Shown in pieces: positions 1-6,597 of a DNA stretch of 64,000 nucleotides (within the stretch, counting starts at the first letter, position 1; every line of letters starts with the position of its first letter). Made by a program: the position numbers and the translations under genes. Under the pieces are notes generated by a model. The model ran no database searches, had not been told where the DNA came from, and worked only from the letters and a program-made list of their open reading frames with translations. Source of the DNA: Actinokineospora alba (GTDB lineage: Bacteria; Actinomycetota; Actinomycetes; Mycobacteriales; Pseudonocardiaceae). The stretch is from assembly GCF_004362515.1 (NCBI RefSeq), contig NZ_SNXU01000001.1, forward strand, positions 1,426,001 to 1,490,000, written 5' to 3'.

Positions 1-191
1 AGCCTGCACAGGCTCTTGGCGGCGGCGAGGTCGGTCCGGGCGTCCACGATCACGGCGTCACGCGAGCCCGCCTCGAGGAGGGCGGTGACCTCGGGAGCCT
101 GGGTCCGCACGGTGTGCGGGAGCAGCATCAGCGAGGGCAACACGGAACCGGGCTCTGGGTCAGCGGTAAGCAGCAGCAGATCGAGGCTCAT
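1..191 (-). CDS. glnR: GlnR-type orphan response regulator, N-terminal fragment
   Basis: Only the first 63 codons are in the window; the gene runs off the left edge. The visible protein starts MSLDLLLLTADPEPGSVLP and contains PHTVRTQAPEV and VIVDARTDLAAAKSLCR, which resembles the receiver-like domain of actinobacterial GlnR, the OmpR-family regulator of nitrogen assimilation. The start is fixed by an AGAGAGG ribosome-binding site about 8 bases upstream of the ATG at 191. It is divergent from lmeA, as in mycobacteria (Rv0818 beside Rv0817c, from memory). The C-terminal winged-helix domain cannot be seen, so the call rests on the N-terminus and synteny. Confidence 0.8.
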   Translation of the reverse strand, partial: MSLDLLLLTADPEPGSVLPSLMLLPHTVRTQAPEVTALLEAGSRDAVIVDARTDLAAAKSLCR

Positions 192-538
192 CCGAGTCCG
201 CCTCTCTGTTGATCCGCTCCGCTTCATTGAGGCGCGGCCCCCATCCGGGGGTTTCGATTGCGACGTGCACACAGATTAACCAGTGGGAACGGCATATGTC
301 CTGGTCATGCCGCCCGCGTCACACGAGCGGAGGCATCTTTCCGATGATGCCCCGGCGGGTCTGACGTCGTGTTACAGGGAAGTAAAACCTAAGGTGGGCT
401 GCGCTTTATGGGTGCCGTGAGGGTGGTTTCGACAGACGTGTGAATGGCGTGTTACGCGGATTCATCCCACCATTCACCGACCCGCCTGTGGACAACCCGA
501 TCCACCGCCGGGACGTCCTCAGTAGGCTTGGAGACCGA
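192..538. other. Divergent intergenic region glnR/lmeA
   Basis: This 347-base gap has no convincing gene. It holds both divergent promoters. TGTGGACAA at 487-495 is a perfect reverse complement of the Streptomyces-type DnaA box TTGTCCACA. GTTAC-N6-GTAAA at 371-386 partly resembles a GlnR half-site (gTnAC-n6-GaAAC), which would allow autoregulation of glnR; this is a weak match. A short ORF from position 16 to 279 on the plus strand is only the complement of glnR. Confidence 0.4.
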
Positions 539-1453
539 ATGACACCGGCGTGGACGGATGACGAGATGACAGGTGGCGGGGCAACCATGGTGACCAACGG
601 GGGACGGCCGAGCGCCGGACCCAAGCGCCGCTCGAAGGCGGTGCGACGGCTGGTGATCACCCTGGTCGTGCTGCTCGGCCTGCTGGTCGCGGCCGATTTC
701 GGTGCGGCGGCGGTCTTCGAGCACGAGGTCTCGAAGCGGGCGCAGAGGCAGTTCAACCTCACCGACCACCCGTCGGTCAAGGTCGGCGGGTTCTCCTTCC
801 TGCTGCAGGCCGTGTCCGGGGAGTACGACCTGGTGACCGTCGACGCCAAGGGCGTCCCGGTCAACCAGCTGCGCGACGTCGAGGTGCACGCCGACCTGCG
901 CGGAGTGCAGGCGCCGCTGTCGGACCTGGTGTCGGGTTCGCTGACCGAGGTCCCGGTTCGCGAGGTCGTCGGCCAGGTCAAGGTCAAGGCGGCCGACGTC
1001 ACCCGGGCCATGGCCGCGAACGAGAACCAGGTCATCAAGTCGCTGACGAACCTGACGATCGACCCGGTCAGCGAGAAGACGGTGGCCACCAAGCCCGCCG
1101 AGGACGCGCCCGCGGAGGACACCGCGGAGACCGCCGACACCGAGGGCAGCACCGCGGGCGTCAAGCTCTGCGGCACCGCCGAGATCGCGGGCGAGTCCAC
1201 CGAGCTGTGCGTCTTCTCGATCATCACCCTCACCGAGAACCTGATCTCGGTCTCACCCAAGCGGATCGAACTGCGCAACGGCGAAGCCGACGTCAAGCTG
1301 CCGCCCGCGATCCAGCAGAAGGTGCTGCCGTTCTTCGCGGTCAAGCTCGACCCGGGCGACCTCCCGTTCGCGGTGACGCCGACGTCGGTGAAAGTCGAGC
1401 CGGGCGTGCTGTCGGTCAAGGGCAAGGCCACGAACCTGGTGCTCGGCAAGTGA
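539..1453 (+). CDS. lmeA: LmeA-family phospholipid-binding protein (DUF2993)
   Basis: The 304-residue protein has a short basic cytoplasmic N-terminus (GPKRRSKAVRR), one signal-anchor helix (LVITLVVLLGLLVAADFGAAAVF) and a DUF2993 body with alternating strands. In mycobacteria LmeA (Rv0817c) is an envelope phospholipid-binding protein needed for mannan elongation; the role here is inferred from family and synteny. The ATG at 539 is chosen because GGAG precedes it by about 6 bases; an upstream ATG at 440 lacks such a site, and an ATG at 587 is also possible. An acidic, Ala/Glu/Thr-rich insertion (about residues 182-202) is not typical of the fold. The stop overlaps the next gene by four bases (GTGA). 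Confidence 0.82.
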   Translation: MTPAWTDDEMTGGGATMVTNGGRPSAGPKRRSKAVRRLVITLVVLLGLLVAADFGAAAVFEHEVSKRAQRQFNLTDHPSVKVGGFSFLLQAVSGEYDLVTVDAKGVPVNQLRDVEVHADLRGVQAPLSDLVSGSLTEVPVREVVGQVKVKAADVTRAMAANENQVIKSLTNLTIDPVSEKTVATKPAEDAPAEDTAETADTEGSTAGVKLCGTAEIAGESTELCVFSIITLTENLISVSPKRIELRNGEADVKLPPAIQQKVLPFFAVKLDPGDLPFAVTPTSVKVEPGVLSVKGKATNLVLGK

Positions 1454-1674
1454 TCGTCGGCTCCGCGTGCCGGTGGTGCGACACCGGGAAGTTGGAGCCG
1501 GGGTTCATCGAGGACATCGGACACTCCCGTGGCTTCGCCCGATGGATCCGTGGTCCGCTGGAGCGCGGAATCTTCGGGAGCGCGAAGAAGATGCGGAGGG
1601 CCCGGATGCAGATCGACGCCTACCGGTGCAATCGGTGCGGACATCTCGAACTGTTCGCAACGGTGCTGGTGTAG
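1450..1674 (+). CDS. Small zinc-ribbon protein
   Basis: The 74-residue protein has CRWC at residues 7-10 and CNRC at 60-63, giving a four-cysteine zinc ribbon split by LEPGFI, GFARWIRGPLERG and RMQIDAYRC. This arrangement is seen in a widespread family of small PF20097-type proteins of unknown function. It begins with GTG at 1450, overlapping the lmeA stop by four bases, so translation is probably coupled to lmeA. No catalytic residues are evident; a structural or nucleic-acid-binding role is possible but unproven. Confidence 0.8.
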   Translation: MIVGSACRWCDTGKLEPGFIEDIGHSRGFARWIRGPLERGIFGSAKKMRRARMQIDAYRCNRCGHLELFATVLV

Positions 1675-1739
1675 GGCTTCGCCTCCGCTAGTGCGCGGCG
1701 CTGGGGGATCTCTGGGACCGGCCCGGGCACCTGCCAAGG

Positions 1740-1890
1740 GACCTTGCTGACCGCCCGAGGCCTGCACGGGGACCTGCCGACCTCCGGTGACCCGACCTGC
1801 CCGGTGACCCGACGTGCCCCACCTGCCCACCTGCCCACCTGCCCGGCGGGCCGGCGACCTGCCGACCTGCCGACCTGCCGACCTGCCGAG
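1740..1890. repeat. Octamer tandem repeats with G-quadruplex motif on minus strand
   Basis: CCACCTGC is repeated three times at 1819-1842 and GACCTGCC four times at 1856-1887, with degenerate copies on both sides. On the minus strand 1817-1844 reads as four G-runs of three or more separated by CAGGT, a canonical G-quadruplex pattern. Long ORFs here on either strand are repeat translations. The array lies on the left of hairpin element copy 1, and its pyrimidine-rich strand mirrors the purine-rich array on the right. Confidence 0.75.
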
Positions 1891-2054
1891 AATTCCCAAG
1901 GGACCACCCGACCGCACCCTTCGGCCCCAACGTGCCGCTGCAGATCTACCTCCCGGCCGCCAAAACCGAAGGATGACTGTCTGACACAGGTGGTCCCGCC
2001 CGAGCGCGGGACCACCGAGGACGACTGCCGGATCAGCCCCGACCAGCACAAACG

Positions 2055-2219
2055 CAACGGGCAGAACCCAACAGCCTGTTCGGGTGGTTCGCCTTGATTC
2101 GGGGTGAGAAGGACCTAAACTCGCCCGGCGCGGGGCAGTTTCATCACCCTGCCCGCTTTACCCGCGCAGGTCCTTCTCCGGGGTCCCCGAATCAAGGCGA
2201 ACCACCCGAACAGGCACCC
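2055..2219. repeat. Long-hairpin dispersed repeat, copy 1
   Basis: Left arm 2075-2116 is complementary to right arm 2168-2214, giving a stem of about 42 base pairs with a small bulge. The centre (2117-2167) contains a second small hairpin, GGGCAG/CTGCCC. A second copy lies at 13040-13206. The copies differ at paired stem positions in a compensatory manner: C2100-G2189, G2108-C2176, A2110-T2174 and A2113-T2171 become T-A, A-T, T-A and G-C in copy 2. This indicates selection or a copying mechanism that maintains base pairing. There is no transposase; it could be a MITE, a REP-like element or a structured RNA. Confidence 0.85.
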
Positions 2220-2220
2220 G

Positions 2221-2600
2221 CACCCCAACCCGGCCCAGCCGCGCAACCGGCAAGCCGGACAAGCCACGCAACCGGTCCAGGCGGGCACGCCGGACCAAGC
2301 AGGCGAGCCAGGCAGGCAAACAGCCCGGCAGCCGGGCCAGGCAAGGCGCCAAGCAGACAGCCGGGCGAGCCAAGCGAGCGAGGCTGCCGGGCGGGCGGGG
2401 GCAGCCAGGCGGGCAAGCCCGACCAAACAGGCGAGCGAGGCAGCCGGGCCAGGCGAGGTGCCAGGCGGGCAGGCGGGCAGCCGGGCCAGGCAAGGTGCCA
2501 AGCGGGCAGGCGGGCAGCCGGGCCAGGCAAGGTGCCAAGCGGGCAGGCGGGCAGGCAGGCAGGCAGGCGCCAAGCAGACAGCCGGGCAAGCCGGGCAAGC
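2221..2600. repeat. Thymine-depleted GGCAGG-rich tandem repeat array
   Basis: The plus strand contains only five thymines in 2221-2580. It includes a perfect 37-base tandem duplication (2467-2503 and 2504-2540) and a degenerate third unit ending in GGCA repeats (2541-2575). Shorter, diverged copies lie upstream from about 2281. No spacer-like unique sequence separates the units. Overlapping ORFs on both strands are translations of the repeat, not genes. The 130 bases after it lead to the thioredoxin gene. Confidence 0.8.
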
Positions 2601-2733
2601 CGCGTTCACCCACATAGGTCATCCCCGTCACCACGGGAATGCCCCGATCCACCGCCCGGTTCCACTGGTTGGACATAGATGCGCGCAGCTCCGAGCGGGT
2701 CGATGCTGGGAGCGCCCGACGGAAGGAGACCGG

Positions 2734-3147
2734 ATGATCGGCGGCTTGGTAGCCATCGGCACCCTCCTCCTCGCCACGCTCATCGGAGTCTGGCTGCGGC
2801 GACGCGACGGTCAGGTCCGGACCAGGAACACCGCGACCGTCCCCGCGGACGTGAGGGCGGTGCTCGACCCCCGTGCCACCGTCACGCTGGTTCAGCTGTC
2901 CACCACCTTCTGCGCCCCCTGCAGGCACGCCCGGGTCATCCTGGCCGACCTCGCCGACAAGACCGACGGGCTCGCGCACACCGACATCGACCTCACCGAC
3001 CGGCCCGAACTCGCGCAGCGGCTCGCCGTTCTGCGGACGCCGACCACGCTCGCGGTGGACTCCCGGGGCGCCGAGATCCTGCGGGTCGGCGGGGTTCCTC
3101 AGCGTGAGTCGCTGCTGGCCGCGTTGCGGCCGCATCTGTCGGCATGA
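2734..3147 (+). CDS. Membrane-anchored thioredoxin-like protein
   Basis: The 137-residue protein has one N-terminal transmembrane helix (residues 2-20), a basic stop-transfer RRRDGQVRTR, then a thioredoxin fold. The redox motif is C60-A-P-C63 within TTFCAPCRHAR, and the cis-proline loop is LRTPTTLAV. It therefore probably acts outside the membrane as a thiol reductase or oxidase. It matches the position of ThiX (Rv0816c) in the mycobacterial block. A strong GGAAGGAG site lies 5 bases before the ATG. It precedes the sulfur operon but is separated from it by a new promoter and leader peptide. Confidence 0.85.
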   Translation: MIGGLVAIGTLLLATLIGVWLRRRDGQVRTRNTATVPADVRAVLDPRATVTLVQLSTTFCAPCRHARVILADLADKTDGLAHTDIDLTDRPELAQRLAVLRTPTTLAVDSRGAEILRVGGVPQRESLLAALRPHLSA

Positions 3148-3193
3148 TCAGTCCCACTGGCTGGACAGAAGTCCCGTACCGAGGGATCGCCGG

Positions 3194-3199
3194 TAAACT
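3194..3199 (+). promoter_or_regulatory. -10 box TAAACT for the leaderless leader peptide
   Basis: TAAACT is separated by 7 bases from the GTG at 3207, so the transcript would start at or next to the start codon. There is no ribosome-binding site before this GTG, which supports leaderless translation. Confidence 0.65.
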
Positions 3200-3206
3200 C
3201 GCCGCC

Positions 3207-3284
3207 GTGACCAGCACTCTGACCAGGCGACGCGCGGTGGATTTCTGCCGTGTCGACAGTTCGCTGTGTCGGGAAACGATCTGA
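3207..3284 (+). CDS. Cysteine-containing leader peptide of the sulfur operon
   Basis: A 25-residue ORF starts with GTG and ends at TGA 3282-3284. It contains LTRRRAVDFCR followed by VDSSLCR. This matches the pattern (LTRR..VD..RV.SS.LCR) of actinobacterial attenuator peptides found before sulfur-assimilation genes; in mycobacteria leaderless poly-cysteine leader peptides attenuate cysA2 in response to cysteine (established there). Here there are two cysteines, one in FCR and one in LCR. The gene for DUF4395 starts 85 bases downstream. That scarcity of cysteinyl-tRNA would change downstream folding is inferred. Confidence 0.75.
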   Translation: MTSTLTRRRAVDFCRVDSSLCRETI

Positions 3285-3306
3285 TCGGGCGGTAAGCCCA
3301 GGATCG
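3277..3306 (+). promoter_or_regulatory. Hairpin over the leader-peptide stop codon
   Basis: CGATC (3277-3281) pairs with GATCG (3302-3306), and inside it GGGC pairs with GCCC around a GGTAA loop. The stem covers the leader stop codon, so a translating ribosome would melt it. It is a candidate control structure, not a classic T-tailed terminator. Confidence 0.4.
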
Positions 3307-3368
3307 CGCAAGCGTCCGCTCCGCCCCCACCGGACTCCATTTCCCGCGCGTCCAGGTCAGGAGGCACT

Positions 3369-3836
3369 GTGACCGAACCAGTCACCCAAGCCCAGGCAAC
3401 ACCCCAGGTGGACCCCCGCGGTCCCCGATTCAGCGCTTGGCTCACCACGGCCGTCCTGGTCGCGGTGCTGCTCACCGGGTGGTGGCCGCTGCTGGCCGCC
3501 CAGGCCGTCGTGTTCGCCCTCGGCGCGTTCGCCGGCCTCAACTACTCGCCCTATGGCGTGCTCTACCGCGTGTTCGTCGCGCCCCGGCTGGGCCCGACCG
3601 ACGAGCGGGAGGACGCCGCTCCGCTCCGCTTCGCCCAGGCGGTGGGCTTCGGCTTCGCCGTCGTCGGCACCCTCGGGTACGCGACCGGGCTGGTGGGGCT
3701 GGGGATCGTCGCCACGGCGGCCGCCCTGGCCGCCGCCTTCCTGAACGCCGCGTTCGGGTTCTGCCTCGGCTGCGAGGCGTATCTGCTGCTCAACCGCTTG
3801 TCCATCACGAATAAGAAAGTAGGAACCACCCGATGA
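3369..3836 (+). CDS. DUF4395 integral membrane protein
   Basis: The 155-residue protein has about four hydrophobic segments (for example LTTAVLVAVLLTGWWPLLAA, AVGFGFAVVGTLGYATGLVGLGIV, AALAAAFLNAAFGFCLGCEAYLLL). The conserved FGFCLGCE motif carries two cysteines and is typical of DUF4395, a family commonly found beside rhodanese-type sulfurtransferases. Its function is unknown; the cysteine pair and context suggest a role in sulfane-sulfur or thiol transfer at the membrane. GTG start with AGGAGG upstream. Its stop overlaps the sulfurtransferase start (ATGA). Confidence 0.85.
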   Translation: MTEPVTQAQATPQVDPRGPRFSAWLTTAVLVAVLLTGWWPLLAAQAVVFALGAFAGLNYSPYGVLYRVFVAPRLGPTDEREDAAPLRFAQAVGFGFAVVGTLGYATGLVGLGIVATAAALAAAFLNAAFGFCLGCEAYLLLNRLSITNKKVGTTR

Positions 3837-4672
3837 GCCGCGAAGACGTGCTTGTGACGGCCGCCTGGTCCGAGGAGAACCTCGGTGCGCCCGGTGTGGT
3901 GTTCGTCGAGGTCGATGAGGACGCCAGCGCGTACGACACCGGCCACATCCCGGGCGCGGTGAAGGTCGACTGGCGCAAGGACCTGCAGGACCCGGTGCGC
4001 CGCGACTTCATCGACCGCGCCGGTTTCGAGAAGCTGCTGTCCGCCCGCGGCATCGCCAACGACGACACCGTGGTCCTCTACGGCGGCAACAACAACTGGT
4101 TCGCCGCGTACGCCTACTGGTACTTCAAGCTCTACGGCCACGAGTCGGTCAAGCTGCTCGACGGCGGCCGCAAGAAGTGGGAGCTCGACGGCCGCCCGCT
4201 CGAGGCCGACGCCGTGTCGCGCCCGGAGACCACCTACTCCGCCAAGGACCAGGACCTGAGCCTGCGGGCCTTCCGCGAAGAGGTCGTCGAGGCGATCAAC
4301 GCGAAGAACCTGGTCGACGTCCGCTCGCCCGACGAGTTCTCCGGCAAGCTGGCCGCCCCCGCGCACCTGCCGCAGGAGCAGGCCCAGGTCAAGGGCCACA
4401 TCCCGAGCGCGATCAACGTGCCGTGGAGCAAGGCCGCCAACGAGGACGGCACGTTCCGCTCCGACGAGGAGCTGCGCGAGCTGTACAAGGAGGCCGGGCT
4501 CGACGAGGGCAAGGCGACCATCGCCTACTGCCGCATCGGCGAGCGCTCCTCGCACACCTGGTTCGCCCTGCGCGAGCTCCTCGGCTACAGCGACGTCAAG
4601 AACTACGACGGCTCGTGGACCGAGTACGGCTCGCTGGTCGGCGTGCCGGTCGAAATCGGCGCCCAGAATTGA
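3833..4672 (+). CDS. cysA: Thiosulfate sulfurtransferase (two-domain rhodanese)
   Basis: The 279-residue length is standard for tandem-rhodanese sulfurtransferases. Domain 1 (about residues 8-125) is catalytically inactive; domain 2 (about 150-275) carries the active-site loop C233-R-I-G-E-R-S, the thiosulfate-type signature. It transfers sulfane sulfur from thiosulfate to thiol or cyanide acceptors in the cytoplasm. Mycobacterial orthologues are CysA2/CysA3 (SseA-like). It is translationally coupled to the DUF4395 gene by a four-base overlap and followed by SseC, an invariant partner. Confidence 0.92.
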   Translation: MSREDVLVTAAWSEENLGAPGVVFVEVDEDASAYDTGHIPGAVKVDWRKDLQDPVRRDFIDRAGFEKLLSARGIANDDTVVLYGGNNNWFAAYAYWYFKLYGHESVKLLDGGRKKWELDGRPLEADAVSRPETTYSAKDQDLSLRAFREEVVEAINAKNLVDVRSPDEFSGKLAAPAHLPQEQAQVKGHIPSAINVPWSKAANEDGTFRSDEELRELYKEAGLDEGKATIAYCRIGERSSHTWFALRELLGYSDVKNYDGSWTEYGSLVGVPVEIGAQN

Positions 4673-4702
4673 CCCGCCGCACCACTTAGGGAGATACCTG
4701 AC

Positions 4703-5002
4703 ATGAGCTCTTGCGGAGCCCCCGACCAGTCTTTGCCCGCCAACGTGGACGCGGGCAAGGAGATCGTCCTGACCGGCAAGGTCACCAAGGGCGGCGAGCC
4801 CGTCGGCGGCGCCTTCGTGCGCCTGCTCGACTCGACCGGCGAGTTCACCGCCGAGGTCGTCGCCTCCGACGCCGGTGACTTCCGGTTCTTCGCCGCCCCC
4901 GGCGACTGGACCGTCCGCGCCCTGCACCGCACCGGCAACGGCGAGGCCACGGTCAGCGCGGCGGGCCCCGGCCTGCACGACGTGGCCATCGCGGTCGCCT
5001 GA
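4703..5002 (+). CDS. sseC: DUF1416 protein SseC
   Basis: The 99-residue protein begins MSSCGAPDQSLP and has a prealbumin-like beta fold (IVLTGKVTKGGEPVGGAFVRLLDS, FRFFAAPGDWTVRALH). SseC proteins always follow CysA-type sulfurtransferases in actinobacteria and are thought to take part in sulfur transfer; the exact reaction is unknown. The N-terminal C4 could be an acceptor. AGGGAGA precedes the ATG. The gene ends the operon and is followed by a strong terminator. Confidence 0.9.
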   Translation: MSSCGAPDQSLPANVDAGKEIVLTGKVTKGGEPVGGAFVRLLDSTGEFTAEVVASDAGDFRFFAAPGDWTVRALHRTGNGEATVSAAGPGLHDVAIAVA

Positions 5003-5014
5003 TCCGTCAGCTCA

Positions 5015-5052
5015 CCGATGCCCCCGGGATCTCCCGGGGGCATCGGTGTTTT
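5015..5052 (+). terminator. Rho-independent terminator after sseC
   Basis: CCGATGCCCCCGGG pairs with CCCGGGGGCATCGG around ATCT, followed by TGTTTT. It ends the sulfur operon. Confidence 0.85.
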
Positions 5053-5152
5053 CGGGGCAAGAAATCCGTGACTTCCTTGTGACCAACCGATTCCCGGGTT
5101 CAGGCGTGTACCTGGCAGCGAGGCCGAAAGGCCGCCGAACTGGGGAGAAACC

Positions 5153-5791
5153 ATGGGAATCAAGGCTTGTTTCCGCACGTCCATCATCGGTCTGCTGGCA
5201 GCGGGCGTGCTCGCGGGCGGCATGGCCGCAGGCGCGGGTACCGCCGCCGCGTGCCCGGAGTCGACCGCGAGCTCGTCGACGAACTCACACAGCTACGCGA
5301 GCAGGCAGCCGCAGGTCCGTCCCGGCGCGACCGGCAAGCATGTCCTGGCGCTGCAGCTCAACCTGCGCAACCGCGGCTACCAGCTGACCGGCACCGGGTT
5401 CTACGGCGCGAAGACGCTCGCCGCCGTGCGTGCTTTCCAGCGCGCGCACGGAATCAAGGACAGCGGCATCGTCGGGTCCAAGACCTGGCAGGCCCTGTTC
5501 GGGCGAATGGACTTGGGGCTGACGCTGGGGCCCGCGGTGACGCCGAAGTTCGGCATCCAGCCCGGCGAGCGGGACGTCGCGAAGGTCAACCACCTCGGCG
5601 CGACCTTGAAGCGGCTCTACCCGACCGAGTCGGGTTGGGCGGTGCGCGGCGGGCTCTACGGCCCGGAGATGGTCGACATGGTCAAGCGGTTCCAGCGCGC
5701 GGCCGGGATCAAGGCCAGCGGCATCGTCGGCCCGAAGACCTGGTCGGCCATGTACGACGTCATCTCCGTCTCCGGCGGCTGGGGCCGCTGA
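5153..5791 (+). CDS. Secreted protein with two peptidoglycan-binding domains
   Basis: The 212-residue protein has a signal peptide (residues 1-34, hydrophobic LLAAGVLAGGMAAGAG, cleavage near AAA-CPE). Two PG_binding_1 domains follow: one at about 53-118 (QPQVRPGATGKHVLALQLNL, AVRAFQRAHGIKDSGIVGSKTW) and a second, more diverged one at about 138-205 (MVDMVKRFQRAAGIKASGIVGPKTW). No hydrolase domain is present, so it probably binds the wall on its own or targets partners. It is monocistronic, with GGGGAGA before the ATG and a 12-bp hairpin terminator after it. Confidence 0.85.
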   Translation: MGIKACFRTSIIGLLAAGVLAGGMAAGAGTAAACPESTASSSTNSHSYASRQPQVRPGATGKHVLALQLNLRNRGYQLTGTGFYGAKTLAAVRAFQRAHGIKDSGIVGSKTWQALFGRMDLGLTLGPAVTPKFGIQPGERDVAKVNHLGATLKRLYPTESGWAVRGGLYGPEMVDMVKRFQRAAGIKASGIVGPKTWSAMYDVISVSGGWGR

Positions 5792-5807
5792 GACACCCGC
5801 CACGCTC

Positions 5808-5837
5808 GGGCCGCCGCGGTCGTGTCCGCGGCGGCCC
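5808..5837 (+). terminator. Hairpin after the peptidoglycan-binding gene
   Basis: GGGCCGCCGCGG (5808-5819) pairs perfectly with CCGCGGCGGCCC (5826-5837) around a six-base loop. There is no T-tract, as is common for actinobacterial terminators. Confidence 0.65.
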
Positions 5838-5844
5838 GTGCCGT

Positions 5845-5850
5845 TATCCT
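5845..5850 (+). promoter_or_regulatory. -10 box TATCCT, leaderless
   Basis: TATCCT lies 7 bases before the GTG at 5858, with no ribosome-binding site between. Confidence 0.55.
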
Positions 5851-5857
5851 CCGGTCT

Positions 5858-5956
5858 GTGGAAATCTTCTTCACGACGCTGCTCGTGCTCATGGGTGTGC
5901 TGACCACGTGGTTCGCCGGCTACGTGGTGTACCGCATCTACGCTGACCAGCGCTGA
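5858..5956 (+). CDS. 32-residue single-pass membrane protein
   Basis: The GTG ORF encodes MEIFFTTLLVLMGVLTTWF followed by AGYVVYRIYADQR. It is almost entirely one transmembrane helix with a short basic tail. The stop is one base before the ATG of the nitrobindin-like gene, and the transcript probably starts at the GTG (TATCCT box 7 bases upstream). I do not recognise a named family; the operon position suggests an accessory or a translational lead-in to the next gene. Confidence 0.65.
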   Translation: MEIFFTTLLVLMGVLTTWFAGYVVYRIYADQR

Positions 5957-5957
5957 T

Positions 5958-6593
5958 ATGACGGCGAACGACCCGGTCTCCGGCAGCGGCGACGCGGCGA
6001 TCAACGCCGCCGAGAAGCGGGCCGAGCAGACCCGGCACCTCAACCTCCCGCAGTTCGACGACCTGCCGATCCCGGCGGACACCGCGAACCTGCGTGAGGG
6101 CCCCAACCTGCACGACGCCTGCCTGGCGCTGCTCCCGCTCGTCGGGGTGTGGCGCGGTGAGGGCGAGGTCGTCTATCCCACGATCGAGGGGCCGTACAAG
6201 TTCGGCCAGCAGGTCACCTTCGCGCACGACGGCAGGCCGTTCCTGTACTACGAGGCGCGGTCCTGGCTGCTCGACGACGAAGGCAAGGTCATCCGGCCCG
6301 CCGCCCGGGAAACCGGCTTCTGGCGCCCGCAGGCCGACGACACCATCGAGGTCCTGCTGACGCACTCGTCCGGCATCCTCGAGCTGTACTACGGCACCCC
6401 GCGCACCCAGACGTCGTGGGAGATCGGCACCGACCTGGTCAGCCGGACCGCTTCGGCGAAGGACGTCACCGCGGCCAAGCGGCTCTACGGGCTCGTCAAC
6501 AACGGCGACCTCGCCTACGTCGAGGAGCGGGCCATGATGGGCCAGCCGATGCAGCCGCACACTTCGGCCTACCTGCAGAGAATCGTCGGCTAG
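5958..6593 (+). CDS. Nitrobindin-like heme-binding protein (FABP family, DUF1794)
   Basis: The 211-residue protein has an Ala-rich N-terminus followed by a ten-strand lipocalin-like barrel. The family signature G-V-W-R-G-E-G is present (about residues 63-69), and PHTSAYLQRIVG at the C-terminus provides the usual His near the heme site. Family members bind ferric heme and can isomerise peroxynitrite to nitrate. It corresponds by synteny to Rv0813c. It lies directly after the 32-residue membrane ORF and four bases before pxpB, although pxpB is unlikely to share a function. Confidence 0.85.
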   Translation: MTANDPVSGSGDAAINAAEKRAEQTRHLNLPQFDDLPIPADTANLREGPNLHDACLALLPLVGVWRGEGEVVYPTIEGPYKFGQQVTFAHDGRPFLYYEARSWLLDDEGKVIRPAARETGFWRPQADDTIEVLLTHSSGILELYYGTPRTQTSWEIGTDLVSRTASAKDVTAAKRLYGLVNNGDLAYVEERAMMGQPMQPHTSAYLQRIVG

Positions 6594-6597
6594 GGCC

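Noticed and set aside
406..2049. 547-residue minus-strand ORF
   Set aside because: It is the complement of lmeA and the zinc-ribbon gene plus repeats; no recognisable domain, and lmeA on the plus strand has a signal anchor, ribosome-binding site and synteny.
2467..2575. Possible CRISPR-like array
   Set aside because: The 37-bp units are directly tandem with no unique spacers, and no cas genes are present.
2094..2678. Overlapping ORFs on both strands rich in Gly/Pro/Arg/Gln
   Set aside because: They translate the T-depleted repeat array and show period-driven composition rather than protein features.
3148..3330. Small minus-strand ORFs across the sulfur-operon leader
   Set aside because: They lack ribosome-binding sites and overlap the leader peptide, which matches a known family pattern.
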